From NCBI GenBank assembly GCA_002723155.1, contig PBNO01000004.1, forward strand, positions 268,095 to 332,094: a stretch of DNA of 64,000 nucleotides, given 5' to 3'. Positions within the stretch are counted from its first letter, which is position 1. Every line of letters begins with the position of its first letter. A program made the position numbers and the translations under genes. Below the pieces are notes generated by a model, which saw only the letters and a program-made list of their open reading frames with translations, was not told the DNA's origin and did not search any database. This document shows, piece after piece, positions 1 to 9,400 of this stretch. Source of the stretch: Ponticaulis sp. (lineage in GTDB: Bacteria > Pseudomonadota > Alphaproteobacteria > Caulobacterales > Hyphomonadaceae).

Positions 1-455
1 TGCATGGCGTGCAACTCGGGCATGTCGCGGTGAATACGCAGGGCGTGATTGGCCGCGTTATTCGTGTCGGGAACAGATCGTCCCGTATCCTTCTCGTGAC
101 TGACTTTAACAGCCGCGTGCCCGTCATGGGTGAGATTAGCGGCGTGCGCGCTATTCTTGCCGGTGGCTCAGGTTCTGAATTCGGGCAACTGATTGACCGG
201 CCTGAGCAAGCGCCGTTCGTTCAGGGCGAGAGCATTGTGACATCCGGTGAAGGCAATGCCTTCCCGCGTGGGCTTCGTATCGGACGCGCTGTTCTTTCCG
301 GTGAGGAATGGGTGGCGCAGTTGTCACTCTCTGAAGCGCCGGTTGATTTTGTGCGCCTCCTGCCAGCGCAGACTATTCCAACACCGGAAGAAGATCCGCT
401 GCCGGAAGCGGTTGAGGCCGAGCCTGAAGCAAACGCCGAGATGGGGCAGAGATGA
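1..455 (+). CDS. mreC: MreC, rod-shape protein (C-terminal part, cut by window edge)
   Basis: This is the C-terminal about 150 residues of MreC; the reading frame is already open at base 3, so the gene begins before the window. MreC is a periplasmic protein anchored in the inner membrane that links MreB filaments to the PBP2/RodA wall-elongation enzymes. The visible part shows the GVIGRVIRVG beta-barrel stretch typical of MreC, then a VTSGEGNAFPRGLRIG segment, and ends in an acidic, proline/glutamate-rich tail (EEDPLPEAVEAEPEAN). The stop overlaps the mreD start by four bases (ATGA), so the two are translationally coupled. The identification rests on these motifs and on the mreD-mrdA-rodA genes that follow. 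Confidence 0.9.
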   Translation, partial: HGVQLGHVAVNTQGVIGRVIRVGNRSSRILLVTDFNSRVPVMGEISGVRAILAGGSGSEFGQLIDRPEQAPFVQGESIVTSGEGNAFPRGLRIGRAVLSGEEWVAQLSLSEAPVDFVRLLPAQTIPTPEEDPLPEAVEAEPEANAEMGQR

Positions 456-976
456 GCGGATTTGCGAGCAAGCCGTCTACATGGGGACGTACAGGGAGTA
501 CGGCCCGCCTCATTATCGGAGCTATTTTCGTTCTTTTTGTCGGCTATATCGGTGTGGTTTTTATCGCGCCGACCGGGCTTGATGTGTTCTGGCCATATGC
601 GCCGCTCTGGGCCGCTGTTGGCTGGGGCGCGAGCCGCCTCTCTTTCCGTCCTGCCGGAGCGTTGGCGCTTCTCGGACTGATCATGGATCTGGTGACGGAT
701 GCGCCTGTCGGCTGCTGGTCTTCAATCCTGCTGGTCGCTTTTCTGACGGCATCGATTTTCCGCCAGCAGGCGCTTACCGACAAAACCGGCGTCATCCGCT
801 TTTTCGGTGACGTTTCCGGATTTGTACTGAGTTTTATGTTCGCCCGCTGGCTGATGGGCTCCTATCTTGGGGGTGTGGAGACCCGTGAGATTATTGGCGG
901 GTTCCTCTCAGCAGCACTACTATATTACCCTCTGAGACCATTATTCAGACTGACCACAGATGAGCGGGTGGACTGA
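452..976 (+). CDS. mreD: MreD, rod-shape membrane protein
   Basis: A 174-residue integral membrane protein in the position where mreD is expected. MreD is a small inner-membrane component of the elongasome. After a polar N-terminus of about 18 residues there are about five hydrophobic segments, including an APLWAAVGWGAS stretch and a GLIMDLVTDAPVGCWS segment that resembles the conserved MreD region (G-hydrophobic-DL-x-D-x-P-x-G). Its start overlaps mreC by four bases and its stop TGA overlaps the mrdA ATG by one base. MreD sequences vary greatly, so gene order is the strongest argument. Confidence 0.9.
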   Translation: MSGFASKPSTWGRTGSTARLIIGAIFVLFVGYIGVVFIAPTGLDVFWPYAPLWAAVGWGASRLSFRPAGALALLGLIMDLVTDAPVGCWSSILLVAFLTASIFRQQALTDKTGVIRFFGDVSGFVLSFMFARWLMGSYLGGVETREIIGGFLSAALLYYPLRPLFRLTTDERVD

Positions 977-2901
977 TGGGCCGTAAACGCGAAGTCAAAG
1001 AACTCGATACAACACGTCGCCTGTTTATTGCTGGTGCGGCCGGCGGGCTCGTGTCCAGCGTCATCGTTGGTCGGCTGGTCAATCTGCAGCTTCTCAATCA
1101 GGAAGAGTTCGAGGCGCGCGCGCTGGTCAATCAGATCAGTCTTGTGCCGGGCGTTCCGCGTCGGGGGCTGATTTTCGACCGTTTTGGCGAACCGCTGGCT
1201 ACGCACCGGACGAGCTGGAATGTTTATTCCGCACGTGAGGACCTTCCTGATCTGGAAGAAACACTCGCGCGGATCGCTGAAGTCGTTGATCTGTCACCGG
1301 AGCGTCAGGAACGTCTCGTTCAAAACTTCCGCCGCGAGCAGTCCTTCATTCCGGTCTCGATCCTGACCGACCTGACTTACGAGCAGTTTACGCGCCTCAG
1401 CGTAATGCGTCCGCAATTGCCGGGCGTGACAATTGAAGCGTCCCACGCGCGGTCTTATCCGCGTGGACGGGATTTTGCGCACGTGGTCGGTTATGTCGCG
1501 CGCGCAAACCAGTCTGAAATTGATGCTGCGCTTGAAGGGCTCGACCCTGAAGTCGACCGTCAGCGCATTTCGCGCATTCAGGGCGTGCTGAAGCACCCGA
1601 ATATGCGGGTAGGGCGTCTTGGCGTTGAAAAGGAAATGGATGACTGGCTTGGCGGCACGCCGGGCAATCACCGCTATGTCCGCAACGCGCAGGGGCGAAC
1701 AATCCGCCGTCTGGATGATGACGAGAACGCGCCAAAGCCGGGCAAGGATGTGCATCTGACGATTGATGCCGACCTGCAAAGGGAAGCGATCCGCCTCTTC
1801 GGGGATCATTCAGGCGCTGCGGTTCTGATGGATGTGAATTCAGGCGATATCCTCACCCTCGCGTCCAACCCGACTTATGACCCGAACGACTTTGTGAATG
1901 GCATTTCCAGCGTGGATTATAACGCGCTGCGCGAGAATGAGCGCGCGCCGCTCTATCACAAAGCCTATGACGGTGTGTATCCGCCAGGCTCGACCTTCAA
2001 GATGATTGTCGGTGCGGCGGCGCTGCGTGCGGGGCTGACCGATTCAAGCGAGCGGGTTTATTGCCCGGGGCATTATGACTTTGGCGGTCGCCGCTTCCAC
2101 TGCTGGGAACGTCGTGGCCATGGCAGCGTCAATCTGAAAGGCGCGATCCAGAAGTCCTGCGACGTTTATTTCTATGAGATTGCGCGTCGCCTTGGCCCGG
2201 AGCGTATTGCCGCTGAAGCGCGCACATTCGGTCTTGGCATCAGTTATGAGCTTGGCATGACGGGTGGCGCGAGCGGTGTTGTCCCGAATGACGACTGGAA
2301 GCGCCGTCGCTTCAATGAGCCATGGTATGATGGCGAAACACTGAACTATGGCATCGGGCAGGGCTATCTGACAGTCTCTCCGCTTCAGCTCGCAGTCATG
2401 ACGGCGCGGCTTGCGCGGACAGATGGCGTAGCGGTTATGCCGCGCATGGTTGGCGTCGGCGATACAGTGCCTCAGAACCGTCAGTTTGGCGCAATGCCGG
2501 ACGCGGCCATCATGCAGCATCTGCGTGAGGGTATGTTCGCGGTGACATCTGAAACGGGCGGTACAGCGCTGCGCGCCGGTGATATCAACTTCAACGGCTA
2601 TCGGATGGCGGGTAAGACAGGCACGGCGCAGGTGCGTGTGATCTCCGCCGCTGAGCGCGTGACAGGCGTTATCGATAACGCCGACCTGCCACGTCGTTTG
2701 CGTGACCACGGCCTGTTTGTTGGTTTCGCGCCTTATGACAATCCGAAATACGCGGTTGCCGTCGTTGTCGAACATGGTGGCGGCTCAAGCTCTGCCTATC
2801 CAATTGCGCGCGATCTGATGCATGAGGCGTTCGTGCGCGATTCAGGTCGGGCGGCGTCCTACCAGATTGCGTCGAACGCAACAGACACTGAGGCAATCTG
2901 A
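976..2901 (+). CDS. mrdA: Penicillin-binding protein 2 (elongation transpeptidase)
   Basis: A 641-residue class B penicillin-binding protein that cross-links peptidoglycan during lateral growth, working with RodA. An N-terminal membrane anchor (about residues 15-37) is followed by the pedestal/dimerisation region with the RRGLIFDRFGEPLA motif, and then by the transpeptidase domain. All three catalytic motifs are present: SxxK at S339-T-F-K342, S394-C-D396, and K547-T-G followed by TAQV. Length matches the PBP2/MrdA family. It starts on the last base of the mreD stop and ends on the first base of rodA (TGATG at both junctions), which indicates one tightly coupled operon. Confidence 0.96.
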   Translation: MGRKREVKELDTTRRLFIAGAAGGLVSSVIVGRLVNLQLLNQEEFEARALVNQISLVPGVPRRGLIFDRFGEPLATHRTSWNVYSAREDLPDLEETLARIAEVVDLSPERQERLVQNFRREQSFIPVSILTDLTYEQFTRLSVMRPQLPGVTIEASHARSYPRGRDFAHVVGYVARANQSEIDAALEGLDPEVDRQRISRIQGVLKHPNMRVGRLGVEKEMDDWLGGTPGNHRYVRNAQGRTIRRLDDDENAPKPGKDVHLTIDADLQREAIRLFGDHSGAAVLMDVNSGDILTLASNPTYDPNDFVNGISSVDYNALRENERAPLYHKAYDGVYPPGSTFKMIVGAAALRAGLTDSSERVYCPGHYDFGGRRFHCWERRGHGSVNLKGAIQKSCDVYFYEIARRLGPERIAAEARTFGLGISYELGMTGGASGVVPNDDWKRRRFNEPWYDGETLNYGIGQGYLTVSPLQLAVMTARLARTDGVAVMPRMVGVGDTVPQNRQFGAMPDAAIMQHLREGMFAVTSETGGTALRAGDINFNGYRMAGKTGTAQVRVISAAERVTGVIDNADLPRRLRDHGLFVGFAPYDNPKYAVAVVVEHGGGSSSAYPIARDLMHEAFVRDSGRAASYQIASNATDTEAI

Positions 2902-4046
2902 TGCCGACATCATTTGCACAGACCAATGATGATTTCGTCTCAAGGGTGTTTCGACTGCCGTGGATCATGATCCTGATCATGCTTGGACTGGGTATTTTCG
3001 GTGTCGCGGTTCTTTATTCGTCCACAATCACCAATCCGATTGAAGCGGGCCTTCCAGCCAAACATGCCGTGCGTCTGGGTATTGCGTTCGTCTTTCTGTT
3101 TGCCCTCGCTATGACGCCGCTCGGCTTCTGGTCTGCGGTGTCTTACACCGGTTATTTAGGCGCATTATTGCTTCTTGTCGGGGTAGAGTTCTTCGGTGCG
3201 ATGGGCGGCGGGGCTCAGCGCTGGCTGGATATTGGTCCCATCCGCGTTCAACCATCAGAGTTCATGAAGCTCGCATTATTGCTGGCGTTGGCGCGGTTTT
3301 ATCATCAGGTGCGTGCGTCTGGTGAAGTTAAGTTCTTCCATCATATTTTTGCGCTTCTTATGATTGCCGCGCCGGTTATGCTGGTCTTCCGCCAGCCCGA
3401 CCTTGGTACTTCGCTTATGCTGGCGGCAACAGGCTTTGCGGTCATGTTCTTTGCCGGCATGCGCTATTGGATCATCATTGCGGGTCTTGTGGCAGTCGTT
3501 CTCAGTGCGCCGCTCGCTTACTTCTACGTTCTGAAGGACTATCAACGCGAACGGGTTCTGACCGCGATTGATCCGAGCCGTGATCCGCTGGGCGCAGGCT
3601 ATCAGATCCAGCAGGCTGAAATTGCGATCGGTTCCGGCGGCGCGGAAGGGCGCGGCTATATGCAGGGCACGCAGAGCCAGCTGGACTATATTCCCGAACA
3701 ACATACTGACTTCATCTTCACGGTGATCGCGGAAGAATTCGGCTTTGTCGGGTCTGTTGGCCTGATCGGGGCGTGGATCGCGCTCTTCGCCCTTGGTCTG
3801 ATGGTTGCCGGTCGAAGTCGTTCGCATTTTGGATATCTGGCATCCAGCGGCGCTGTGGTCACAATTGCGTTTTATGTATTTGTGAACATCGCCATGGTGA
3901 GCGGTATGCTGCCCGTTGTAGGGGTGCCTTTGCCGCTGATCTCTTATGGCGGGACAGCGATGTTGACCGTTATGGCCGCCTTCGCGGTAATTTGTGCTAC
4001 CAATCTCGACAGAGACAAGCATCTTTCGATCAGCGGTTTCTTCTGA
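2901..4046 (+). CDS. mrdB: RodA, peptidoglycan glycosyltransferase (SEDS family)
   Basis: A 381-residue multi-pass membrane protein of the SEDS family (RodA/MrdB), which polymerises lipid II into glycan strands in the elongasome with PBP2. About ten hydrophobic segments are visible. Recognisable SEDS features are the QRWLDIGPIRVQPSEFMKL block, FRQPDLGTSLML, the YQIQQAEIAIGSGG loop, the PEQHTDFIFTVIAEEFGF signature and PLPLISYGGTAML near the C-terminus. It overlaps the mrdA stop by one base and is the last gene of the mre/mrd operon: a gap of about 107 bp follows before an unrelated symporter. No clear hairpin terminator was seen in that gap. Confidence 0.96.
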   Translation: MPTSFAQTNDDFVSRVFRLPWIMILIMLGLGIFGVAVLYSSTITNPIEAGLPAKHAVRLGIAFVFLFALAMTPLGFWSAVSYTGYLGALLLLVGVEFFGAMGGGAQRWLDIGPIRVQPSEFMKLALLLALARFYHQVRASGEVKFFHHIFALLMIAAPVMLVFRQPDLGTSLMLAATGFAVMFFAGMRYWIIIAGLVAVVLSAPLAYFYVLKDYQRERVLTAIDPSRDPLGAGYQIQQAEIAIGSGGAEGRGYMQGTQSQLDYIPEQHTDFIFTVIAEEFGFVGSVGLIGAWIALFALGLMVAGRSRSHFGYLASSGAVVTIAFYVFVNIAMVSGMLPVVGVPLPLISYGGTAMLTVMAAFAVICATNLDRDKHLSISGFF

Positions 4047-4153
4047 TCGGGCAAGATCGTCTAACGCCAATTGACCTTTTCACGAAGCGCTGCAAGTTAT
4101 GCGGTGGGATGACGCAGGGCTGACCTCTGCGTCCACGAGTGCGGAGTAGCAGT

Positions 4154-5479
4154 ATGGCGGGTCCGGTAGTCGCCGGTAAGTCGGATCATTGGGGATCTCG
4201 ATTCGGTTTTATCATGGCAGCGGTTGGTTCCTCAGTTGGTCTGGGGAATATGTGGCGGTTTCCGTACATCGCAGGTGAGATGGGCGGCTCTGCGTTCATT
4301 CTCGTATATCTGGGATGTATTCTTTTGTTCGGCCTGCCGGTTCTGATGGCGGAATACGCGCTTGGCCGTTACGGTCAGCGATCGTCCATCGCCAGCATCC
4401 GTAAGATCGTGACCGAAGAGAAAAAGCCGATTGCCTGGGTTGGTATGGGCTGGCTCGGCGCGATTGCGTCGCTTTTGCTCTTTTCGTTCTACATCGTCAT
4501 TTCAGCCTGGGTATTCGACTTTATCCCGCAGGCTTTCATGGGCGATTTCTCAGGCTTTGACGCGGCTGCATCGGGGGCAAACTTCGATGATACGACCGGC
4601 AACAAGCTTGAAATCTTCGCATACATGGCAGGCTTCCTCGCGCTGAACGTGATTATCGTGGCGCGTGGTGTCCATGGCGGTATCGAGAAGGCGGCTGAGA
4701 TCCTCATGCCCGCCTTTTTTATTATGCTTCTGGGCATGGTTGCGTTCGCGGTTTTCACCGGTGATGCCGCAGCGACAGTCGAGTTTCTTCTGACGCCTGA
4801 CTTCAGCAAAATGGGCTTTGAGACGTTTATGGCGGCTGTAGGTCAGGCCTTTTTCTCTCTGAGTGTCGGTAGCTGTGTGATGTTCACTTATGGTGCGTAT
4901 CTGACGCGTGACACGAACATTCCGAAGAACGCAGGCCTCGTTGCGAGCGCTGACACATTTGTCGCGCTGATCGCGGGCTTTGCGATCTTCCCGATCGTCT
5001 TTGCGTTTGGTCTCAACCCTGCTGAAGGCCCGGGCCTGTTCTTCGTGACTATGCCGGTCGCGTTCGGTCAACTGCCGGGCATTGTTGGCGGTGTATTCTT
5101 TACACTGGCGCTGTTTGCTGCATTCACATCGTCCATTTCGCTTCTGGAGACGGGCGTATCATGGCTGGAGGACCAGAAGTCCATCGGTCGCCTGAAGGGT
5201 GCGCTTGGACTTGGTGTGATCATGCTGTGCATGGGCGCCGGCTATATCTGGGCGCCTGAGTTTATCGACCATGCAAGCTTCCTGTCGGGCGATGTAATGC
5301 TACCGCTTGGCGGCGTTCTCATCGGTATTTTTGCTGGTTGGGTCGTGCCGAAACGTATTCTGGCGTCCGAGCTAGGCGAAGGCATGCATCTGGAGATCGT
5401 TCTGGTGCTTCTGCGCTTCGTCGTACCGGTCGCGATTTCGATCATTCTGGTTATGGGCATGATCAATAAATTCAGCTGA
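4154..5479 (+). CDS. Sodium-dependent transporter, NSS/SNF family
   Basis: A 441-residue secondary transporter of the neurotransmitter:sodium symporter family, which imports amino acids or related solutes with Na+. TM1 carries the family hallmark SVGLGNMWRFPYIAGE, including the unwound GNMWRFPY substrate and sodium site; TM6 shows FFSLSVGSCVMFTYGAYL. I count about eleven membrane segments, the count of short bacterial members such as MhsT and Tyt1 rather than the twelve of LeuT. I chose the ATG at 4154 because GGAG lies eight bases upstream; an in-frame GTG at 4139 has no such site. The substrate cannot be told. A bidirectional terminator follows. Confidence 0.88.
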   Translation: MAGPVVAGKSDHWGSRFGFIMAAVGSSVGLGNMWRFPYIAGEMGGSAFILVYLGCILLFGLPVLMAEYALGRYGQRSSIASIRKIVTEEKKPIAWVGMGWLGAIASLLLFSFYIVISAWVFDFIPQAFMGDFSGFDAAASGANFDDTTGNKLEIFAYMAGFLALNVIIVARGVHGGIEKAAEILMPAFFIMLLGMVAFAVFTGDAAATVEFLLTPDFSKMGFETFMAAVGQAFFSLSVGSCVMFTYGAYLTRDTNIPKNAGLVASADTFVALIAGFAIFPIVFAFGLNPAEGPGLFFVTMPVAFGQLPGIVGGVFFTLALFAAFTSSISLLETGVSWLEDQKSIGRLKGALGLGVIMLCMGAGYIWAPEFIDHASFLSGDVMLPLGGVLIGIFAGWVVPKRILASELGEGMHLEIVLVLLRFVVPVAISIILVMGMINKFS

Positions 5480-5493
5480 TCGCTCAGAAGACA

Positions 5494-5528
5494 AAAAAGA
5501 AAAAGGGAGGCGCAGGCCTCCCTTTTTT
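5494..5528. terminator. Bidirectional intrinsic terminator
   Basis: A perfect 7-bp stem GGGAGGC/GCCTCCC (5505-5511 and 5516-5522) with a GCAG loop is flanked by an A-rich run on the left and six T on the right. It can stop transcription from the symporter on the plus strand and from the pip gene on the minus strand. Confidence 0.9.
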
Positions 5529-5551
5529 GTATCTGGTTATGCGGTCGAGGA

Positions 5552-6526
5552 TCAGCCGAGAATTTGCTGGAACTCTTCTGTGGCATTGATCAGGGCGTTC
5601 ACAATGCCCGGCTCTAGGCTGGAATGGCCTGCATCAGGAATGATTTCCAGACGGGATTTTGGCCACGCCTTGTGCAGTGCCCAGGCTGACGACATTGGCG
5701 TCACAACATCATAGCGGCCATGCACGATGACGCCTGGAATGTCCTTCAGAATATGTGCCTGATCGAGCAGCCATCCGTCTTTTTCGAAAAAGCCGCCATT
5801 GTGGAAGTAGTGGCACTCAATACGGGCAAAGGCGTCTACGAAGGCGTTATCGTCGAAACGCGGCGGGCGCACAGCTGGGCCACGAATAGACAGGGTTTCG
5901 CCCTCCCAACACGCCCATGCACGTGCGGCTTCCAGACGAGCTTGCTTGTCGTCTGACATCAGGCGTTTGTAGAAGGCTTCAAGTAGGTTATCGCGCTCGT
6001 CTTCCGGAATTGGCGCGATATAGCGGTCAAAGGCGTCAGGGAAGATATGGCTGGCGCCTTCCTGATAGAACCAACGCAGCTCGCGCTGTGTGAGCAAGAA
6101 GATGCCGCGCAGAAGCAGGCCGCTAACGCGCTCCGGGTGTGTCACCGCGTAAGCCAGTGACAGCGTGGAGCCCCATGAGCCACCAAAGACCAGCCATTTT
6201 TCAATGCCGAGTTCTTTGCGAAGCTTTTCAATGTCTTCGATCAGATCCCATGTCGTGTTGTCCTCTAGTGAGGAATAAGGTGAAGAGCGTCCGCATCCGC
6301 GCTGGTCAAACAGCACAACCCGATAATGGCGTGGGTCAAAAAAGCGGCGCATCTCAGCGCTCGCGCCACCGCCCGGACCGCCATGCAGACCGAGCACCGG
6401 AATGCCGTTTACCGGGCCGGCATCCTCCCAGTAGAGTTCATGAAGGGATGAAACCCTGAGGCGACCTGCGCGTCTGGGATCTGTATGCGGGAAGAGTTTT
6501 CTTCGGGAAACGGGCTTAGTATTCAT
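5552..6526 (-). CDS. pip: Proline iminopeptidase (alpha/beta hydrolase)
   Basis: A 324-residue cytoplasmic serine peptidase of family S33 that removes N-terminal proline from peptides. Visible motifs are LHGGPGGGAS (oxyanion-hole region), FDQRGCGRSSP, and the nucleophile elbow GGSWGSTLS with Ser117. Near the C-terminus VIHGRYDVVTP holds the likely catalytic Asp, and PDAGHSS the likely His. Length and motif order fit bacterial proline iminopeptidase well. The ATG has GGTGAAG a few bases upstream. It stands alone, facing the sodium symporter across a shared terminator. Confidence 0.93.
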   Translation of the reverse strand: MNTKPVSRRKLFPHTDPRRAGRLRVSSLHELYWEDAGPVNGIPVLGLHGGPGGGASAEMRRFFDPRHYRVVLFDQRGCGRSSPYSSLEDNTTWDLIEDIEKLRKELGIEKWLVFGGSWGSTLSLAYAVTHPERVSGLLLRGIFLLTQRELRWFYQEGASHIFPDAFDRYIAPIPEDERDNLLEAFYKRLMSDDKQARLEAARAWACWEGETLSIRGPAVRPPRFDDNAFVDAFARIECHYFHNGGFFEKDGWLLDQAHILKDIPGVIVHGRYDVVTPMSSAWALHKAWPKSRLEIIPDAGHSSLEPGIVNALINATEEFQQILG

Positions 6527-6631
6527 GCATGCTTCACCTATAGTAGGTCAAAACATAGATAAAGACTGGACGGGCGTTAAAAATTCCAGTTCTGTACCAT
6601 TACAGAACATAAAATGAGAGTTTAGGGCGAT

Positions 6632-7237
6632 ATGGTTTTGCGTTTTCTGGGTACCGCGGCTCTCGCAGTACTTTGCGCAAGTTGTGCGACGGTGTCTATG
6701 CAGCCGGCCAGCATGACAGCTTCAATAGTCAGACCGAAGTCTGACCTTCAGCAAACAGCTGAAGCCTTCAGCGACGACGCCGCCGACGCTGGCTGGGTCC
6801 AGAGTCGCGATGCTGTCTCCTTCATCACAAACAGTCTGTTCGGAAACAATGACGATGAGAGCGCTGCTGCTGACTATGTAGAAATCATTCAGGCAAGTTC
6901 GGCGCCGGTCGCAGATGTGCAAACCCGCCTTCAGGCAGACACAGAGCAGACGCTCGTCGCGCTGACTGAGATCAATGCGCAGGCAAATGCGCTTCTGTCT
7001 TCAGACAATGAAATCGTTCGCGGCGATGTCTCCAGCTTTGAAGATGCGCTGATCACTGCGAGGGACTGCCGCCGGTCTTTCAATCACGCAGCAGATGCTT
7101 TGGCTGAACGCGATGCTACCGTAACCATTGAAACGGAAATCGCGCTCTCAGGCCTTGATGAGCAGATCGATCGTATGAGCGGCCTTGCTGACCAGCTTGT
7201 TGAACGTTGGCGCAATGAGGACGTCGCAACGTCCTAA
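6632..7237 (+). CDS. Hypothetical probable lipoprotein
   Basis: A 201-residue protein I do not recognise. The N-terminus (MVLRFLGTAALAVLCASC) looks like a signal peptide ending in a Cys; CASC is a poor but possible lipobox, so envelope export is likely and lipidation uncertain. The rest is hydrophilic and mostly predicted helical, with many Ala, Asp and Glu residues and a late segment (residues about 130-195) that could form a helical bundle. AGGG lies shortly upstream of the ATG. It sits alone between pip (divergent) and DUF423 (convergent, 11 bp away). Confidence 0.6.
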   Translation: MVLRFLGTAALAVLCASCATVSMQPASMTASIVRPKSDLQQTAEAFSDDAADAGWVQSRDAVSFITNSLFGNNDDESAAADYVEIIQASSAPVADVQTRLQADTEQTLVALTEINAQANALLSSDNEIVRGDVSSFEDALITARDCRRSFNHAADALAERDATVTIETEIALSGLDEQIDRMSGLADQLVERWRNEDVATS

Positions 7238-7248
7238 GCCAAGCGCGA

Positions 7249-7611
7249 TTAGAGGCGTGAGCGATAGCCTTCAAAGGCAAGCCACGCCCATGCAATCAAA
7301 AGACTTGTGCCGCCAATCGGCGTGAAAGCACCAAGCCATCGCGGCGCGCCGAGAGCCATGCTGTAGAGCGTGCCTGCAAAGACCAGAATACCAATGAAGA
7401 ATGCGAGTGCCGGGCCTCTGAGGAGTTCCGCGCGGGCCTTGTTCAGGCCAATAGCAATCATGGCTACAGAGTGGGTGAGGGCGTAAAGCGTCGCGGTATC
7501 CCACCAGTCGCCTGCATCACCGACCAGAATGTCACTCAGTCCATGCGCGCCGAACGCGCCGCAGGCTACGCTGATAAATCCGCAAATCGCGCCAAGAGTC
7601 AGAATAAGCAT
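7249..7611 (-). CDS. DUF423 small membrane protein
   Basis: A 120-residue protein with four hydrophobic segments, recognisable as the DUF423 family (YwdK/YgdD type) from the N-terminal ACGAFGAHGL motif, the central YALTHSVAMIAIGL helix, the FAGTLYSMAL helix and TPIGGTSLLIAWAWL at the end. The family is widespread in the inner membrane and its molecular role is unknown. It starts four bases after the stop of the thioesterase gene and is probably co-transcribed with it. Confidence 0.85.
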   Translation of the reverse strand: MLILTLGAICGFISVACGAFGAHGLSDILVGDAGDWWDTATLYALTHSVAMIAIGLNKARAELLRGPALAFFIGILVFAGTLYSMALGAPRWLGAFTPIGGTSLLIAWAWLAFEGYRSRL

Positions 7612-7615
7612 CTGG

Positions 7616-8056
7616 TCAGTTCCCGTCGGACATCTTCTTTGAAGGCAGAGCGTAGGTCACAATCGAGTGGCTCGCCGGTTCGTCCATTGTTTCTTCGCGT
7701 ACATCAACTTCGATGACAGCAAGCTTTTTCCCAATTTTCAGAACCTTGCCCTGAGCGAGCACATCGCCAGCCTTGCAGGCGTTCAGAAAATTGATGTTCA
7801 GGTTAGATGTGACTGCATATGGTTCGATGCCCGTGCGGGTAAAGATCGCAAAGTAAGCAGCACAATCTGCGAGCGCCATTTGTGTCGGACCAGAAATCAC
7901 GCCGCCAGGACGCAGCATATTGTCATCATACGGCATGCGCACGGTGACTTCACCGTCGCCGACATGCGTAACTTCCATACGCGGGTTTTGTCTCTCGCTT
8001 CCAAACGCCTTGGTCAGAAAGGCGTTGATCTCCTCTGCGCGCACTTTGGACGTCAC
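7616..8056 (-). CDS. PaaI-type hotdog thioesterase
   Basis: A 146-residue single hotdog-fold protein of the PaaI/YbgC group, whose members hydrolyse acyl- or aryl-CoA thioesters. The key helix region LRPGGVISGPTQMALADCAAYFAI matches the family, in which an Asp/Glu in this helix (here D in MALAD) takes part in catalysis. The C-terminal half has the beta-strand pattern NLNINFLNACKAGDVLAQGKV. Translation starts at a GTG (8056) with GGAGG six bases upstream. It is followed after four bases by the DUF423 gene. Substrate is unknown. Confidence 0.85.
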   Translation of the reverse strand: MTSKVRAEEINAFLTKAFGSERQNPRMEVTHVGDGEVTVRMPYDDNMLRPGGVISGPTQMALADCAAYFAIFTRTGIEPYAVTSNLNINFLNACKAGDVLAQGKVLKIGKKLAVIEVDVREETMDEPASHSIVTYALPSKKMSDGN

Positions 8057-8269
8057 GGGAGTCCTCCAATCTTTTTTTTGAGCAAACTAACGGGACTGAC
8101 GCGCAGGGAAAGCATACATTTAGCCGCAGCTATGCGGTGTACGAATTCTATGCGCTCCTTTGGTAAATTTACTACACCTGTGAGCAGAAACTCGCCTGTA
8201 TGTAGAAGAGACATGGTTTAGACACAGTGATTCCCGTATTTTCGGGTTTCGTATTTTCAAAGTGGATTT

Positions 8270-9400
8270 TTGAGTTTGAGCGCGTTCTGGGTGGACAATC
8301 AAAACGGTGAGGCAGTGCTTCACGTTGAAGGTGACTGGACGGTGAAAACTGTCGGGGCTCTGGAACGTGAGATTCGCCGCGCGCGTTTCGAGGCGACGCC
8401 GCAGCTTGTCGATGTCAGCGCGCTAGGTGCTGTTGATACCGCAGGCGCTTTTCTCATCCATACCATGCTTGAAGATGGCGGCATCGAGGCCGACAAAACC
8501 TATCAACTGATTGGCGAGCATGCGCAGGCGAAAGCCTTGCTGGAGCTTGTATCCGGACGTGAGCGTCAGGAGAAGGTGGTCGCGTCCCAACCGCTCTCTA
8601 TCATTGATCTTCTGGCCCGTGTGGGGAAGGGCAGCGTTCACTTCATGGACGAGGCTGTTGGCACGCTGAGCTTTATCGGCGAAGCGATGCTGACGACATT
8701 CAAACTGCTTCTGCAGCCGCACAAAATCCGCTGGACCAGCGTGTTTGCCGTTATGGAAGAAGCCGGGCTGGATGCGTTGCCAATCGTGTCTTTCCTCTCA
8801 TTCTTTGTCGGCATGGTGATCGCTTTTATCGGCGCGACCATGCTTCAGCAGACGCTCGGCGCGACGGTGTTCACCGTCGAGCTGGTCGGCTGGGCCGTCA
8901 TGCGTGAATTTGGCGTGGTGCTAACAGGCATTCTTCTGGCCGGACGAACGAACTCTTCCTTCACTGCGCAGATTGGCTCGATGAAGATGCGCCAGGAGAT
9001 TGATGCCATGCGCACGCTCGGCATTGATCCGATCGAGGCGCTGGTGACTCCGCGTATTCTGGCCATGCTGATCATGACGCCGCTTCTGGCATTCGGCGCG
9101 ACGCTTTCCGGCCTGCTCGGTGGGCTGATGATTTCATGGGTGGCGCTTGATATTTCGCCCATCCTGTTCATTACCCGTATTCAGGAGATTGTGATCATCC
9201 AGAACTTCTGGGTGGGCATGTCCAAGGCGCCTGTCTTCGCGCTGGTTGTTGCGATGATTGCCTGCCGTCAGGGGCTGCTTGTGCAGGGTGATGTGCAGTC
9301 GCTCGGTAAGGCGACCACGGCATCGGTTGTTCACGCCATCTTCCTGATTATCGTCGTCGATGCGATCTTCGCCATGATGTATATGGAGCTCGGCATATGA
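8270..9400 (+). CDS. MlaE-type lipid ABC permease with N-terminal STAS domain
   Basis: A 376-residue permease of the MlaE/YrbE family. Residues about 1-105 form a STAS-like domain (VDVSALGAVDTAGAFL), equivalent to the separate MlaB protein of E. coli; the remainder is the five- to six-helix MlaE permease with SFLSFFVGMVIAFIGA, LAGRTNSSFTAQIGSMKMRQEIDAMRTLGIDP and a C-terminal GLLVQGDVQSLG. The gene has no ATG start: TTG codons at 8270 and 8276 are the candidates, with AGTGGA just upstream favouring 8276. It overlaps the ATPase gene by four bases. It moves phospholipid between the membranes together with the next three genes. Confidence 0.9.
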   Translation: MSLSAFWVDNQNGEAVLHVEGDWTVKTVGALEREIRRARFEATPQLVDVSALGAVDTAGAFLIHTMLEDGGIEADKTYQLIGEHAQAKALLELVSGRERQEKVVASQPLSIIDLLARVGKGSVHFMDEAVGTLSFIGEAMLTTFKLLLQPHKIRWTSVFAVMEEAGLDALPIVSFLSFFVGMVIAFIGATMLQQTLGATVFTVELVGWAVMREFGVVLTGILLAGRTNSSFTAQIGSMKMRQEIDAMRTLGIDPIEALVTPRILAMLIMTPLLAFGATLSGLLGGLMISWVALDISPILFITRIQEIVIIQNFWVGMSKAPVFALVVAMIACRQGLLVQGDVQSLGKATTASVVHAIFLIIVVDAIFAMMYMELGI